Shown in pieces: positions 16,820 through 25,466 of a stretch of DNA of 64,000 bases. Source of the DNA: Pseudomonas tohonis (GTDB lineage: Bacteria > Pseudomonadota > Gammaproteobacteria > Pseudomonadales > Pseudomonadaceae); assembly GCF_012767755.2 (NCBI RefSeq), contig NZ_AP023189.1, positions 4,466,001 to 4,530,000 of the forward strand, read 5' to 3'. The notes under the pieces are model-generated. The model saw nothing but the letters and a program-made list of their open reading frames with translations. It was not told where the DNA came from and did not search any database. Each line of letters begins with the position of its first letter. Positions within the stretch are counted from its first letter, which is position 1. The translations under genes and the position numbers were made by a program.

Positions 16820-17227
16820 ATGGACCGCCACGCACAGGTCATGGAGGCCGCCAGGGAACTGGTGGCCGCCTTCGCCCGCAACGACACCGAGGCCTATTTC
16901 GCCGCCTTCAGCGAGGACGCCAGCTTCCTGTTCCACACCACCCCCGGTGTGCTGCAGGGCCGCGCGGCCTACCGCGAACTCTGGGATGCCTGGCAGCGCG
17001 AGGGTTTCCGCGTGCTGGGCTGCGAATCGCGCAATCCGCTGCTGAGCCTGCAGGGCGACGTGGCGATCTTCATGCACGAAGTGGTCACCCGCCTGCGTGT
17101 GGGCGGTGAGGCGATCACGAGCCTGGAGCGGGAGACCATCGTCTTCCGCCAACAACAAGAACAGGGCCGTTGGCTGGCCTGTCACGAGCACTTGTCGGCC
17201 ATGCCGGAGCACCTGCCCCAAACCTGA
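16820..17227 (+). CDS. SnoaL/NTF2-like protein (DUF4440-type)
   Basis: A 135-aa protein of the SnoaL/NTF2 fold: AARELVAAFARNDTEAYFAAF, then FSEDASFLFHTTPGVLQGRAAY and a C-terminal strand-rich region with ITSLERETIVFRQQ. Its ATG is two bases after the gbuA stop, so it belongs to the gbu operon. Function unknown; homologues occur at the same position in other Pseudomonas guanidinobutyrase clusters. It could be an accessory binding or isomerase-like protein. Confidence 0.8.
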   Translation: MDRHAQVMEAARELVAAFARNDTEAYFAAFSEDASFLFHTTPGVLQGRAAYRELWDAWQREGFRVLGCESRNPLLSLQGDVAIFMHEVVTRLRVGGEAITSLERETIVFRQQQEQGRWLACHEHLSAMPEHLPQT

Positions 17228-17251
17228 TGAGGCTCCCCCGGGAGAACAACG

Positions 17252-18769
17252 ATGCATAACAACAATAACGAGCAAAGCCTGACCCGAATCGAGACGTTCG
17301 GTGTCGAGCAGATCCCCGACCACGAACGCAACGCCAGGCCCGTCGACCTGTTCCGCATGATCTTCGGCGGCGCCAACACCTTCGCCACCGCCGTGCTCGG
17401 CAGCTTCCCGGTGCTCTTCGGCCTGTCCTTCGAGGCGGGCGTGTGGGCCATTCTCCTGGGCGTGGTGGTGGGCTCGCTGATCCTCGCGCCGATGGGCCTG
17501 TTCGGCCCGATCAACGGCACCAACAACGCGGTCTCCTCCGGCGCCCACTTCGGCGTGCACGGGCGGATCGTCGGCTCGTTCCTGTCGCTGCTCACCGCCA
17601 TCGCCTTCTTCTCCCTCTCGGTGTGGAGCTCGGGCGATGCACTGGTCGGCGGCGCCAAGCGCCTGATGGGCCTGCCGGAAACCGACCTGACCCTGGGCCT
17701 GGCCTACGGCCTGTTCGCCGTGCTGGTGCTGACGGTGTGCATCTACGGCTTCCGCTTCCTGCTGTGGGTCAACAAGGTCGCGGTGTGGAGCGCAAGCCTG
17801 CTGTTCCTGCTGGGCATCTTCGCCTTCGCCGGCCCCTTCGACGCCAGCTACGCAGGCTCGGTGCAGGTGGGCAGCGAGGGCTTCTGGGCCGCCTTCATCG
17901 GCGCCGCCCTGCTGGCCATGAGCAACCCCGTGTCCTTCGGCGCCTTCCTCGGCGACTGGGCGCGCTACATCCCCCGCGAGGCGAGCAAGGGCCGCATCAT
18001 GGCGGCGGTGATCGGTGCGCAGCTGGCCACCCTGATCCCGTTCTTCTTCGGCCTGGTCACCGCGACCATCGTCGCCGTGCAGGCACCGGACTACATCGCG
18101 CAGAACAACTACGTCGGCGGCCTGCTGGCCGTATCCCCCACCTGGTTCTTCCTGCCGGTGTGCCTGATCGCGGTGATCGGCGGCATGTCCACCGGCACCA
18201 CCTCGCTGTACGGCACGGGCCTGGACATGTCCTCGGTGTTCCCGCGCCTGCTCAACCGCGTACAGGCCACGGTGATGATCGGGCTGATGTCCATCGCCTT
18301 CATCTTCATCGGCCGCTTCGCCTTCAACCTGGTGCAGAGCGTGTCCACCTTCGCCGTGCTGATCATCACCTGCACCAGCCCCTGGATGGTGATCATGATC
18401 CTCGGCCTGGTGATCCGCCGTGGCTTCTACTGCCCGGACGACCTGCAGGTGTTCACCCGTGGCGAGACCGGCGGCCGCTACTGGTTCCACAACGGCTGGA
18501 ACTGGCGCGGCATGGGCGCCTGGATCCCCAGCGCGCTGGTGGGCCTGTGCTTCGTCAACCTGCCGGGGCAGTTCGTCGGCCCGCTGGGCGAGCTGGCCGG
18601 CGGCATCGACGTCAGCCTGCCGGTGACCCTGGGCATGGCCGCCCTCCTCTACCTGGCGCTGCTCAACCTGTTCCCCGAAGCCGCCGAGGTATACGGCCCC
18701 AAGGGCCCGCGCTGGGTGCGCGTGAAGCGCGCCGGCGCCGCCGGCCTGGTTGACGCCAGCGCCGCCTGA
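17252..18769 (+). CDS. NCS1-family permease (cytosine/allantoin type)
   Basis: A 505-aa, about 12-segment membrane transporter. It has the NCS1 features FRMIFGGANTFATAVLGSFPVLFGL near residue 35, FGPINGTNNAVSSGAHFGVHGRIVGS near 85 and SNPVSFGAFLGDWARYIP near 228. NCS1 carriers import nucleobases, hydantoins and related nitrogen compounds with Na+ or H+. Located 24 bp after the SnoaL gene in the gbu cluster, it probably imports a guanidino compound. This is inferred from position only. Confidence 0.88.
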   Translation: MHNNNNEQSLTRIETFGVEQIPDHERNARPVDLFRMIFGGANTFATAVLGSFPVLFGLSFEAGVWAILLGVVVGSLILAPMGLFGPINGTNNAVSSGAHFGVHGRIVGSFLSLLTAIAFFSLSVWSSGDALVGGAKRLMGLPETDLTLGLAYGLFAVLVLTVCIYGFRFLLWVNKVAVWSASLLFLLGIFAFAGPFDASYAGSVQVGSEGFWAAFIGAALLAMSNPVSFGAFLGDWARYIPREASKGRIMAAVIGAQLATLIPFFFGLVTATIVAVQAPDYIAQNNYVGGLLAVSPTWFFLPVCLIAVIGGMSTGTTSLYGTGLDMSSVFPRLLNRVQATVMIGLMSIAFIFIGRFAFNLVQSVSTFAVLIITCTSPWMVIMILGLVIRRGFYCPDDLQVFTRGETGGRYWFHNGWNWRGMGAWIPSALVGLCFVNLPGQFVGPLGELAGGIDVSLPVTLGMAALLYLALLNLFPEAAEVYGPKGPRWVRVKRAGAAGLVDASAA

Positions 18770-18927
18770 ACCCAACCCGATACACCGGCGGCCAGGGTCC
18801 GGCCGCCGGCGACACCACCGACCCGGGGGCTGCCGCCCCGGTGCATCACCGATGGATCGACCGCGAGCCACATACCCTCGGGCCTGACCCGCCTGAGCTA
18901 CAACAATGAGAAAGAGAGAGCTGAACA

Positions 18928-20316
18928 ATGGCCTTGGATATCTTCGTCGTACTGCTTTACGTAGCCGCGATGCTCACCCTGGGCTGGTACGGCATGCGCC
19001 GCGCCAAGACCCGTGACGACTACCTGGTGGCCGGGCGCAACCTCGGCCCGGGCTTCTACCTCGGCACCATGGCCGCCACCGTGCTCGGCGGCGCCTCCAC
19101 CATCGGCACCGTGCGCCTGGGCTATGTCCATGGCATCTCCGGGTTCTGGCTCTGCGGCGCCATCGGCCTGGGTATCGTCGGCCTCAGCCTGTTCCTCGCC
19201 AAACCGCTGCTGAAGCTGAAGATCTACACCGTCACCCAGGTGCTGGAGCGCCGCTACAACCCCGCCGCGCGCCATGCCAGCGCGCTGATCATGCTGGTGT
19301 ATGCGCTGATGATCGGCGCCACCTCGACCATCGCCATCGGCACCGTCATGCAGGTGCTGTTCGGCCTGCACTTCTGGGTCGCCATCCTCATCGGCGGCGG
19401 CGTGGTGGTGCTCTACTCCACCATCGGCGGCATGTGGTCGCTGACCCTCACCGACATCGTGCAGTTCCTGATCATGACCGTCGGCCTGGTGTTCCTGCTG
19501 ATGCCCATGTCCATCAGCGATGCCGGTGGCTGGAATGCCCTGATGGACAAGCTGCCCGCCCGCTACCTGGACTTCACCGCCATCGGCTGGGACACCATCG
19601 TCACCTACTTCCTCATCTACTTCTTCGGCATCTTCATCGGCCAGGACATCTGGCAGCGCGTGTTCACCGCCCGCAGCGAGGGCGTGGCCAAGGTGGCCGG
19701 CACCGCCGCCGGCCTCTACTGCATCCTCTACGGCCTGGCCGGCGCGCTCATCGGCATGGCCGCCAAGGTGCTGCTGCCCGACCTGGACAACGTCAACAAC
19801 GCCTTCGCCAGCGTCGTCGAGCACAGCCTGCCCAACGGCATCCGCGGCCTGGTCATCGCCGCCGCCCTGGCCGCGCTGATGTCCACCGCCAGCGCCGGCC
19901 TGCTGGCCGCCTCCACCACCATCACCCAGGACCTGCTGCCGCTGCTGCGCAAAGGCCGTGAGAGCGGCAACGGCGACGTGCACGAGAACCGCCTCGCCAC
20001 CCTGCTGCTGGGCCTGGTGATGCTCGGCATCGCCCTGGTGGTCAGCGACGTGATCAGCGCCCTGACCGTGGCCTACAACCTGCTGGTGGGCGGCATGCTG
20101 ATCCCGCTGATCGGCGCCATCTACTGGAAGCGCGCCACCACTGCCGGCGCCATCACCAGCATGGTGCTCGGCTTCGTCACCGTCCTCGCCCTGATGGTCA
20201 AGGACGGCCTCGATGCCAACACGCCGATCTACTACAGCCTGGCGGTCGGCCTGGTCAGCTTCGTGCTGGTCAGCCTGCTGTCCCGTCGCCCGGCGGCCAG
20301 CACCAGCCTGGCCTGA
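18928..20316 (+). CDS. Sodium:solute symporter (SSS family)
   Basis: A 462-aa, about 13-segment membrane protein with the SSS hallmarks GMRRAKTRDDYLVAGRNLG near residue 25, GGASTIGTVRLGYVHGISGFW near 53 and ALAALMSTASAGLLAASTTI near 313. AGAGAGAG precedes the ATG at 18928. It is the second transporter of the guanidino cluster. The 158-bp gap before it contains only GC-rich hairpins (GGCGGCCAGGGTCCGGCCGCC near 18789). Confidence 0.9.
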   Translation: MALDIFVVLLYVAAMLTLGWYGMRRAKTRDDYLVAGRNLGPGFYLGTMAATVLGGASTIGTVRLGYVHGISGFWLCGAIGLGIVGLSLFLAKPLLKLKIYTVTQVLERRYNPAARHASALIMLVYALMIGATSTIAIGTVMQVLFGLHFWVAILIGGGVVVLYSTIGGMWSLTLTDIVQFLIMTVGLVFLLMPMSISDAGGWNALMDKLPARYLDFTAIGWDTIVTYFLIYFFGIFIGQDIWQRVFTARSEGVAKVAGTAAGLYCILYGLAGALIGMAAKVLLPDLDNVNNAFASVVEHSLPNGIRGLVIAAALAALMSTASAGLLAASTTITQDLLPLLRKGRESGNGDVHENRLATLLLGLVMLGIALVVSDVISALTVAYNLLVGGMLIPLIGAIYWKRATTAGAITSMVLGFVTVLALMVKDGLDANTPIYYSLAVGLVSFVLVSLLSRRPAASTSLA

Positions 20317-20360
20317 GTTTGCGTGAACGGCCGCACCATCCCGGCGGCCACCCTTGGATT

Positions 20361-20392
20361 CCGGCCTGCGCCCGCAGGCCGGGATTCGTTTT
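20361..20392 (+). terminator. Terminator-like hairpin after the symporter gene
   Basis: CCGGCCTGC (20361-20369) pairs with GCAGGCCGG (20374-20382), followed by GATTCGTTTTA. The T-run is short and offset. A second hairpin (20402-20427) lies just before the TPP enzyme ribosome site, so read-through with attenuation is possible. Confidence 0.5.
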
Positions 20393-20448
20393 ATCAGTCG
20401 GGTGGCTCCCCGCTTTCGGGGGGCCACTGAAAGAGCAAGGAAACTGCC

Positions 20449-22050
20449 ATGACCACCTGCGGTGAATTCCTCGTCAAGCAACTGCAAGCCTGGGGCGTCG
20501 ACACCGTGTTCGGCATCCCCGGCGTGCACACCGTCGAGCTGTACCGCGGCCTGCCCGGCAGCGGCATCCGCCACATCACCCCGCGCCACGAGCAGGGCGC
20601 CGGCTTCATGGCCGACGGCTACGCGCGCGTCTCCGGCAAGCCGGGCGTGTGCTTCATCATCACCGGCCCGGGCATGACCAACATCACCACCGCCATGGGC
20701 CAGGCCTACGCCGACTCCATCCCCATGCTGGTGATCTCCAGCGTCAACGAGCGTTCGCGCCTGGGGCTGGGCAACGGCTACCTGCACGAGCTGCCCGACC
20801 AGAGCGCCCTGGTGGCCGGCGTCGCCGCCTTCAGCCACACCCTGATGAGCGTCGAGGAACTGCCGGCGGAACTGGCCCGCGCCTTCGCCGTGTTCGACAG
20901 CCAGCGCCCGCGCCCGGTGCACATCCAGCTGCCGCTGGACATCATCACCGCGCCCGCCGACCACCTGCGGGTGCAGCCCCGCGCCGCCCTCTCGCGCCCG
21001 GCCCCGGCCATGGCCCAGCTGCGTGATGCCGCCAGCCGCCTGCGCAACGCCAGGCGCCCGCTGCTGCTGCTCGGCGGCGGCTGCGTCGAGGCCCAGGCGG
21101 AGGCCCGCGCCCTGGCCACCGCGCTGGATGCCCCCACCGCGCTGACCATCAACGCCAAGGGCCTGCTGCAACCCGACCACCCGCTGCTGATCGGCAGCAA
21201 CCAGTCGCTGGTCCCCGTGCGCCAGCTGGCCCTGGAGGCCGACGTGGTGCTGGCCATCGGCACCGAGCTGGGCGAGACCGACTACGACGTGGTGTTCGAC
21301 GGCAACTTCCGCATCGGCGGCGAGCTGATCCGCATCGACATCGACCCGCTGCAACTGGTGCGCAACCACGCCCCGGCCCTGGCCATCCACAGCGATGCCC
21401 GCCTGGCCATGCGCGTGCTGCTGGCCGAGCTGCCGGCCCGCGACGCCAGCACCACCAGCCCGGGCGCCCAGCGCGCCGCCGGGGTACGTGCACAACTGGC
21501 CGAGGACTTCTCCGGCTGGGCGCACTATCGCCGGCTGTTCGCGTGCATCCTCGACACCCTGCCGGACGCCCGCTTCGTCGGCGACTCGACGCAGACCGTC
21601 TACAGCGGCAACCACCTGGTGGAACTGGACGGCCCGCGCCGCTGGTTCAACGCCTCCACCGGCTACGGCACCCTGGGCTACGGCCTGCCGGCGGCCATCG
21701 GCGCCAAGCTGGCCGAGCCGGGCCGCCCGGTGATCAGCCTGATGGGCGACGGCGGCATCCAGTTCACCCTGCCGGAACTGGCCAGCGCCGTGGAAGCGCG
21801 GGTCGGGGTCATCGTCCTGCTGTGGAACAACCAGGGCTACGGCGAGATCAAGCGCTACATGGAGCGCCGCGACATCACCCCGCTGGGCGTGGACATCTAC
21901 ACGCCGGACTTCATCGCCATCGCCCGCGGCTTCGGCTGCCAGGCGGAGAAGGCCCGCGACCACGCGCACCTGCAGGAACTGCTGCGCAACGCCCCGGCCG
22001 ACCGCCCGCTGATCATCGAAGTGGCCGAAGCCCCGCCCTTTGCACCTTGA
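20449..22050 (+). CDS. Thiamine-pyrophosphate enzyme, 5-guanidino-2-oxopentanoate decarboxylase-like
   Basis: A 533-aa TPP enzyme of the acetolactate synthase/benzoylformate decarboxylase fold. The N-terminal domain has VDTVFGIPGVHTVELYRGL and catalytic Glu in RHEQGAGFMADGYAR. The C-terminal TPP motif is LMGDGGIQFTLPELASAVE...LLWNNQGYGE. In arginine transaminase metabolism, 2-ketoarginine is decarboxylated to 4-guanidinobutanal, which is oxidised to guanidinobutyrate, the GbuA substrate. Its place at the end of the gbu cluster supports that role. An alternative is a decarboxylase for another 2-oxo acid. AAGGA precedes the ATG. Confidence 0.82.
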   Translation: MTTCGEFLVKQLQAWGVDTVFGIPGVHTVELYRGLPGSGIRHITPRHEQGAGFMADGYARVSGKPGVCFIITGPGMTNITTAMGQAYADSIPMLVISSVNERSRLGLGNGYLHELPDQSALVAGVAAFSHTLMSVEELPAELARAFAVFDSQRPRPVHIQLPLDIITAPADHLRVQPRAALSRPAPAMAQLRDAASRLRNARRPLLLLGGGCVEAQAEARALATALDAPTALTINAKGLLQPDHPLLIGSNQSLVPVRQLALEADVVLAIGTELGETDYDVVFDGNFRIGGELIRIDIDPLQLVRNHAPALAIHSDARLAMRVLLAELPARDASTTSPGAQRAAGVRAQLAEDFSGWAHYRRLFACILDTLPDARFVGDSTQTVYSGNHLVELDGPRRWFNASTGYGTLGYGLPAAIGAKLAEPGRPVISLMGDGGIQFTLPELASAVEARVGVIVLLWNNQGYGEIKRYMERRDITPLGVDIYTPDFIAIARGFGCQAEKARDHAHLQELLRNAPADRPLIIEVAEAPPFAP

Positions 22051-22072
22051 AGTCGAGTGACTTGAGCAGAGC

Positions 22073-22172
22073 CCCGGGCTGAAGCCCGGGCTACGGCTCT
22101 GTGTGCCGGGGCGTTTTCGCGAATGAATTCGCTCCCACGGTCGTCGGGTGGAGGTCGCTTTTCACCTCCACC
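22073..22172. repeat. Three repeat types downstream of the TPP gene
   Basis: The palindrome CCCGGGCTGAAGCCCGGG (from 22073), a REP copy TCGCGAATGAATTCGCTCCC (from 22117), and the hairpin GGTGGAGGT/ACCTCCACC (22147-22155/22164-22172) lie in series. The first could serve as a terminator hairpin for the TPP gene but has no T-run. Confidence 0.75.
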
Positions 22173-22274
22173 AGGCGGAGTCGGGCGAGGCACGCGCCCA
22201 TGCCGGAAACACCCCCTCCATGGCCCGCACCGGACAGGTATGCTGCTCCCACAACCACAACAAAGGAGCCCCCG

Positions 22275-23000
22275 ATGAAGATCGTCAGCCGCGACCGCTG
22301 GTTCGAAGTCGAGCATCTCTACGACGGCGTCAGCCTGATCAGCGAGCCCTATGTGCGCCCCTTCTACCGCTGCAACCTGTGGCATGTGCAGGGCCGCGAC
22401 CGCGACGTGCTGGTGGATTCGGGCTCGGGCCTGGTCAGCCTGCGCGAGCAGCTGCCCTGGCTCACCGAACGCCCGCTGCTGGCGGTGGCCAGCCACACCC
22501 ATTTCGACCATATCGCCGGCCATCACGAGTTCGACGAACGCCTGGTGCACCCCGCCGAGGCGGACATCCTCGCCACCCCCGACGGCGACAACACCCTGGC
22601 CCGCGCCTTCGTCGGCGACGAGATGTTCGAGGCGCACCCGGACTGCCCGCTGTGCTACGCCGAGTACCGCGTCAAGGCGGCGCCGGCCACGCGGCTGATC
22701 GAGGAAGGCGATGTGCTGGACCTGGGGGACAGGACGCTGCAGGTGCTGCACACCCCCGGGCATTCACCCGGTGGCATCAGCCTGTGGGAAGAGCGGACCG
22801 GCACCCTGTTCAGCGGCGATATCGTCTACGACGGGCCGCTGATCGAGGACGCCTACCACTCGGACCTGGATGACTACGCGAAAAGCCTCGCTCGGCTGCG
22901 CGAACTTCCGGTTCGCACCGTGCATGGCGGGCATTTCCCGAGCTTCTCCGGGGAGCGTCTGCGCGAACTGATCGGTGCCTGGTTCAAGGCGCACGACTGA
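22275..23000 (+). CDS. MBL-fold metallo-hydrolase
   Basis: A 241-aa metallo-beta-lactamase-fold hydrolase. It has the zinc motif SHTHFDHIAGHH (residues about 74-85), a third-ligand region HTPGHSPGGI, the bridging Asp in LFSGDIVYDG and a C-terminal HGGHFPSF. The compact size and DRWFEVEHLYDGVSLI start resemble hydroxyacylglutathione hydrolase-like or quorum-lactonase-like MBL proteins, but substrate cannot be read from sequence. It stands alone, with AAAGGAG upstream of its ATG. Confidence 0.85.
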   Translation: MKIVSRDRWFEVEHLYDGVSLISEPYVRPFYRCNLWHVQGRDRDVLVDSGSGLVSLREQLPWLTERPLLAVASHTHFDHIAGHHEFDERLVHPAEADILATPDGDNTLARAFVGDEMFEAHPDCPLCYAEYRVKAAPATRLIEEGDVLDLGDRTLQVLHTPGHSPGGISLWEERTGTLFSGDIVYDGPLIEDAYHSDLDDYAKSLARLRELPVRTVHGGHFPSFSGERLRELIGAWFKAHD

Positions 23001-23027
23001 CCGCGCAGGCGACCCGCACAAGGCGCC

Positions 23028-23162
23028 CTAGCGGCGCCGACGTTGCTCGGCCAGACGACGCTGCTCGTCGCTGCGTACGGGGATGGGTTGCAGACGCGGG
23101 CGCTCACTCAGCCCAAGGGTCACGGACAACTGCCAGGCGATATGGCTCAGCCAAGCTTTCAT
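23028..23162 (-). CDS. Small basic protein (44 aa), possible PA1414 homologue
   Basis: This short ORF reads MKAWLSHIAWQLSVTLGLSE at the start and ends in an Arg-rich tail (EQRRLAEQRRRR). GGAGG lies seven bases before the ATG on the minus strand, an excellent ribosome site. Its N-terminal half is amphipathic or hydrophobic. P. aeruginosa PA1414, a small oxygen-regulated gene region near the gbu cluster, is the likely counterpart by position; I recall that from memory and am not certain. A 5' leader hairpin lies just upstream (23193-23219). Confidence 0.6.
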   Translation of the reverse strand: MKAWLSHIAWQLSVTLGLSERPRLQPIPVRSDEQRRLAEQRRRR

Positions 23163-23192
23163 GGGCCCCTCCAATCGATCAAAAGGTTGGTC

Positions 23193-23219
23193 GGGCGGCC
23201 CGAATCAGGTTGGCCGCCC
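23193..23219 (-). other. Leader hairpin upstream of the 44-aa ORF
   Basis: GGGCGGCC (23193-23200) and GGCCGCCC (23212-23219) form a perfect 8-bp stem with an 11-nt loop. It is 30 bp upstream of the small ORF start and 83 bp downstream of the sugar dehydrogenase stop, so it could be that gene's terminator (no T-run) or a leader or sRNA element of the small gene. A single half-site TTGAT of the Anr/FNR type follows it on the minus strand; no full palindrome is present. Confidence 0.45.
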
Positions 23220-23301
23220 TCGGCGAACGGAACGATTCCGCTGCCAGGTACAGAGTAGTCCTGCCGCGCCAAAGCGAAAATGCCCTGGATCAAATTTCCC
23301 C

Positions 23302-24597
23302 TCAGGGTTCGGCACGAACCTGCCACAAGCTGTTGCCGGCATCATCCGCCACCAGCAGCGCGCCGCTGGGCAGCACGGCGATGCCCGCCGGGCGACCGAA
23401 GACCTCGGCCTTGTCCGCATCCTTGACGAAGCCGGTGAGGAAATCCTCCGGCGCACCGCTCGGCTCACCGTTCTCGAACGGCACGAAAACCACCTTGTAG
23501 CCGGAGAGCGCGCTGCGGTTCCACGAGCCGTGCTGGCCGACGAACGCACCGTCGCGGTAGCGCTCGGGGAAGGCCTGCTGGGTGTAGAAGGCCAGGCCGA
23601 GCGATGCGGTATGCGCGCCCAGGGAGAGCTCGGGCTTGCGCGCCCTGGCCACCAGGTCCGGGCGCTTGCCGGCCAGGCGCGGGTCTTCATTGGGGCCGAA
23701 GTAGGCATAGGGCCAGCCGTAGAAGGCGCCCGCCTCCACCTTGGCCAGGTAGTCCGGGACCAGGTCCTCGCCGAGGTTGTCGCGCTCGTTGACCACCGTC
23801 CACAGGTCCTGCGTGCCCGGTGCCCAGCCCATGCCCACCGGGTTGCGCAGGCCGCTGGCGAAGATGCGCTCGCCGCTGCCGTCGGGGTTGATCTCGAGGA
23901 TGTTGGCGCGGCGCTCTTCCTCCTGCATGCCGTGGTCGCCCAGGTTGCTGGCCGAACCGACCGAGATGTAGAGCTTGGAATTGTCGGCGTTGGCGAGGAT
24001 GTTGCGCGTCCAGTGGTTGTTGTAGCCGCCGGCCGGCAGGTCGAGGATCTTCTCGCCCTCGCCGTGGATCTTCAGGTCACCCGGCTGGTAGGGGTAGCGC
24101 CACAGCGCATCGGTGTTGGCCACGTAGAACCAGTCGCCCACCACCTGCATGCCCAGCGGCTGCCTGAGGCCATCGAGGAAGGTCACCCGCTGCTCGGCCA
24201 CGCCGTCGCCATCGGTATCGCGCAGCAAGGTGATGCGGTCGGCGCTCCTGCCGTAGTTCTGCGATTGCAGCTTGCCGTCCCTGCGCGCCTTTTCCCTGGC
24301 CTTGTCGTCCTTCAGCTCGGTGTTGGCCTCGGCCACCAGCACGTCGCCGTTGGGCGTCACGTACAGCCAGCGCGGGTTGTTCAGCTCGCCGGCGTAGCGG
24401 TTGACGCGAAAGCCCTTGGGGGCGACGGGCGTCTGCCCATCGGCCCAGCCCTGGACCTTGCTGTAGTTCTTCACCTTGTGGGTCGGGTCGGGGGGCGGCA
24501 AGGCGTCATCGGCACGGGCGAAGCCGGCCAGGACGATCACCAGGAACAGCCCGGCGGCAAGGCTGAAGACGACATTGAGGGGGTTGGGCTCGCCCAT
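23302..24597 (-). CDS. PQQ-dependent sugar (sorbosone-type) dehydrogenase
   Basis: A 431-aa beta-propeller protein. An N-terminal hydrophobic signal or anchor (NVVFSLAAGLFLVIVLAGFARAD) suggests a periplasmic location. Propeller segments include ITLLRDTDGDGVAEQRVTFLDGL, DLPAGGYNNHWTRNILANADNSKLYISVGS, NPVGMGWAPGTQDLW and PAGIAVLPSGALLVADDAG, as in the glucose/sorbosone dehydrogenase family. It would oxidise aldoses using PQQ. The ATG at 24597 has AGGA upstream. It stands alone between two leftward genes. Confidence 0.85.
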   Translation of the reverse strand: MGEPNPLNVVFSLAAGLFLVIVLAGFARADDALPPPDPTHKVKNYSKVQGWADGQTPVAPKGFRVNRYAGELNNPRWLYVTPNGDVLVAEANTELKDDKAREKARRDGKLQSQNYGRSADRITLLRDTDGDGVAEQRVTFLDGLRQPLGMQVVGDWFYVANTDALWRYPYQPGDLKIHGEGEKILDLPAGGYNNHWTRNILANADNSKLYISVGSASNLGDHGMQEEERRANILEINPDGSGERIFASGLRNPVGMGWAPGTQDLWTVVNERDNLGEDLVPDYLAKVEAGAFYGWPYAYFGPNEDPRLAGKRPDLVARARKPELSLGAHTASLGLAFYTQQAFPERYRDGAFVGQHGSWNRSALSGYKVVFVPFENGEPSGAPEDFLTGFVKDADKAEVFGRPAGIAVLPSGALLVADDAGNSLWQVRAEP

Positions 24598-24678
24598 GGC
24601 TCGGTCCTTTTCGTGTGAGGGGCACACTGCATCGACCGGGCCCTGCCCGCAGGGTTCAGGGAATATTTCTGCAACGCC

Positions 24679-24714
24679 GGCAGGCCCGTCCCAGAGCGCC
24701 GGGACGGGCCTGCC
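24679..24714 (-). terminator. Long GC hairpin after the isochorismatase gene
   Basis: GGCAGGCCCGTCCC (24679-24692) pairs perfectly over 14 bp with GGGACGGGCCTGCC (24701-24714). It starts seven bases after the isochorismatase stop. There is no T-run, so it may act as an mRNA 3' stabiliser or a Rho-assisted stop rather than a classic terminator. Confidence 0.55.
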
Positions 24715-24720
24715 GCTGCG

Positions 24721-25347
24721 TCAGCCGCGGGCCCTCACCGCGCGCTGGTTGGAGAGGTAGAGGTTGTCCGGCTGCAGCGCCTCACCGGTGGCGACGGCGG
24801 CGAGCCACTGCCCGGTGCTGGCCACGGCGGCGAAACCGGTGTGAGAGACCAGGGTGAACACCCGGTGGATCTCCTCGGCACTGGCCGAGCCGAGGTCGTT
24901 GGCGAAGGGCACCGAGCCGGTGGCGTCATGCAGCAGCTCGACGTTCCAGCCTTCGTGGCGGGCCTGGCGCGCGGTGGATTCGTCGCAGTGCTGGGTCATG
25001 TAGCCGACGATGGTCAGGGTGTCGATGCCGCGCTCGCGCAGCCAGGGGCCGAGGTCGGTGCCGGTCAGGGCGCTGGGCAGTGCCTTCTGCACCACATGGT
25101 CATGGGCACGATCGGCCACCACGGGGTGCAATTCGGCACCACGGCTGCCACGGGCGAAGATCGGCGAATCCTCAGGCGCCAGGTGCTGCACCAGCACCAC
25201 GGGGATGCCGGCGGCGGTGGCGGCGTCCATCGCCCGGCCGATATTGGCCAGGGACTGGTCCACGGGCGGGTACTCGATCAGCAGGTCGCCGCTGACGTAT
25301 TCGTTCTGCACATCGATGACGATCAGCGCACGCTTCGGCTGGGCCAT
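24721..25347 (-). CDS. Isochorismatase-family cysteine hydrolase
   Basis: A 208-aa cysteine hydrolase. The catalytic Asp is in RALIVIDVQNEYVSG (about residue 12), Lys lies in the region HDHVVQKALPSALTGTDL, and the nucleophile Cys is in IVGYMTQHCDESTARQA (about residue 122). The family hydrolyses amides or vinyl ethers such as nicotinamide and isochorismate. It is divergent from the GlxA-type regulator at 25467, a common pairing in which the regulator controls the hydrolase. ATG at 25347 follows a GGAG site. Confidence 0.88.
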   Translation of the reverse strand: MAQPKRALIVIDVQNEYVSGDLLIEYPPVDQSLANIGRAMDAATAAGIPVVLVQHLAPEDSPIFARGSRGAELHPVVADRAHDHVVQKALPSALTGTDLGPWLRERGIDTLTIVGYMTQHCDESTARQARHEGWNVELLHDATGSVPFANDLGSASAEEIHRVFTLVSHTGFAAVASTGQWLAAVATGEALQPDNLYLSNQRAVRARG

Positions 25348-25466
25348 GGTGGAGCTCCTTGTGGTGATTGGACTGGAGCGCATTCTTCGCCTTGGCGATC
25401 TCGACGGGTGAGTGGCCCGACAGCCAACTTCCGCTAATATCGGGCCAACCCCAAGGATCCTCCCCC

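Noticed and set aside
18898..21969. Very long leftward reading frame (1023 aa) across the symporter and TPP enzyme
   Set aside because: It is the antisense shadow of two well-supported genes in high-GC DNA, rich in Gly, Ala, Gln and His without domain motifs.
23083..24618. Rightward reading frame (511 aa) opposite the sugar dehydrogenase
   Set aside because: Antisense shadow; the sugar dehydrogenase on the other strand has clear propeller motifs and a signal peptide.
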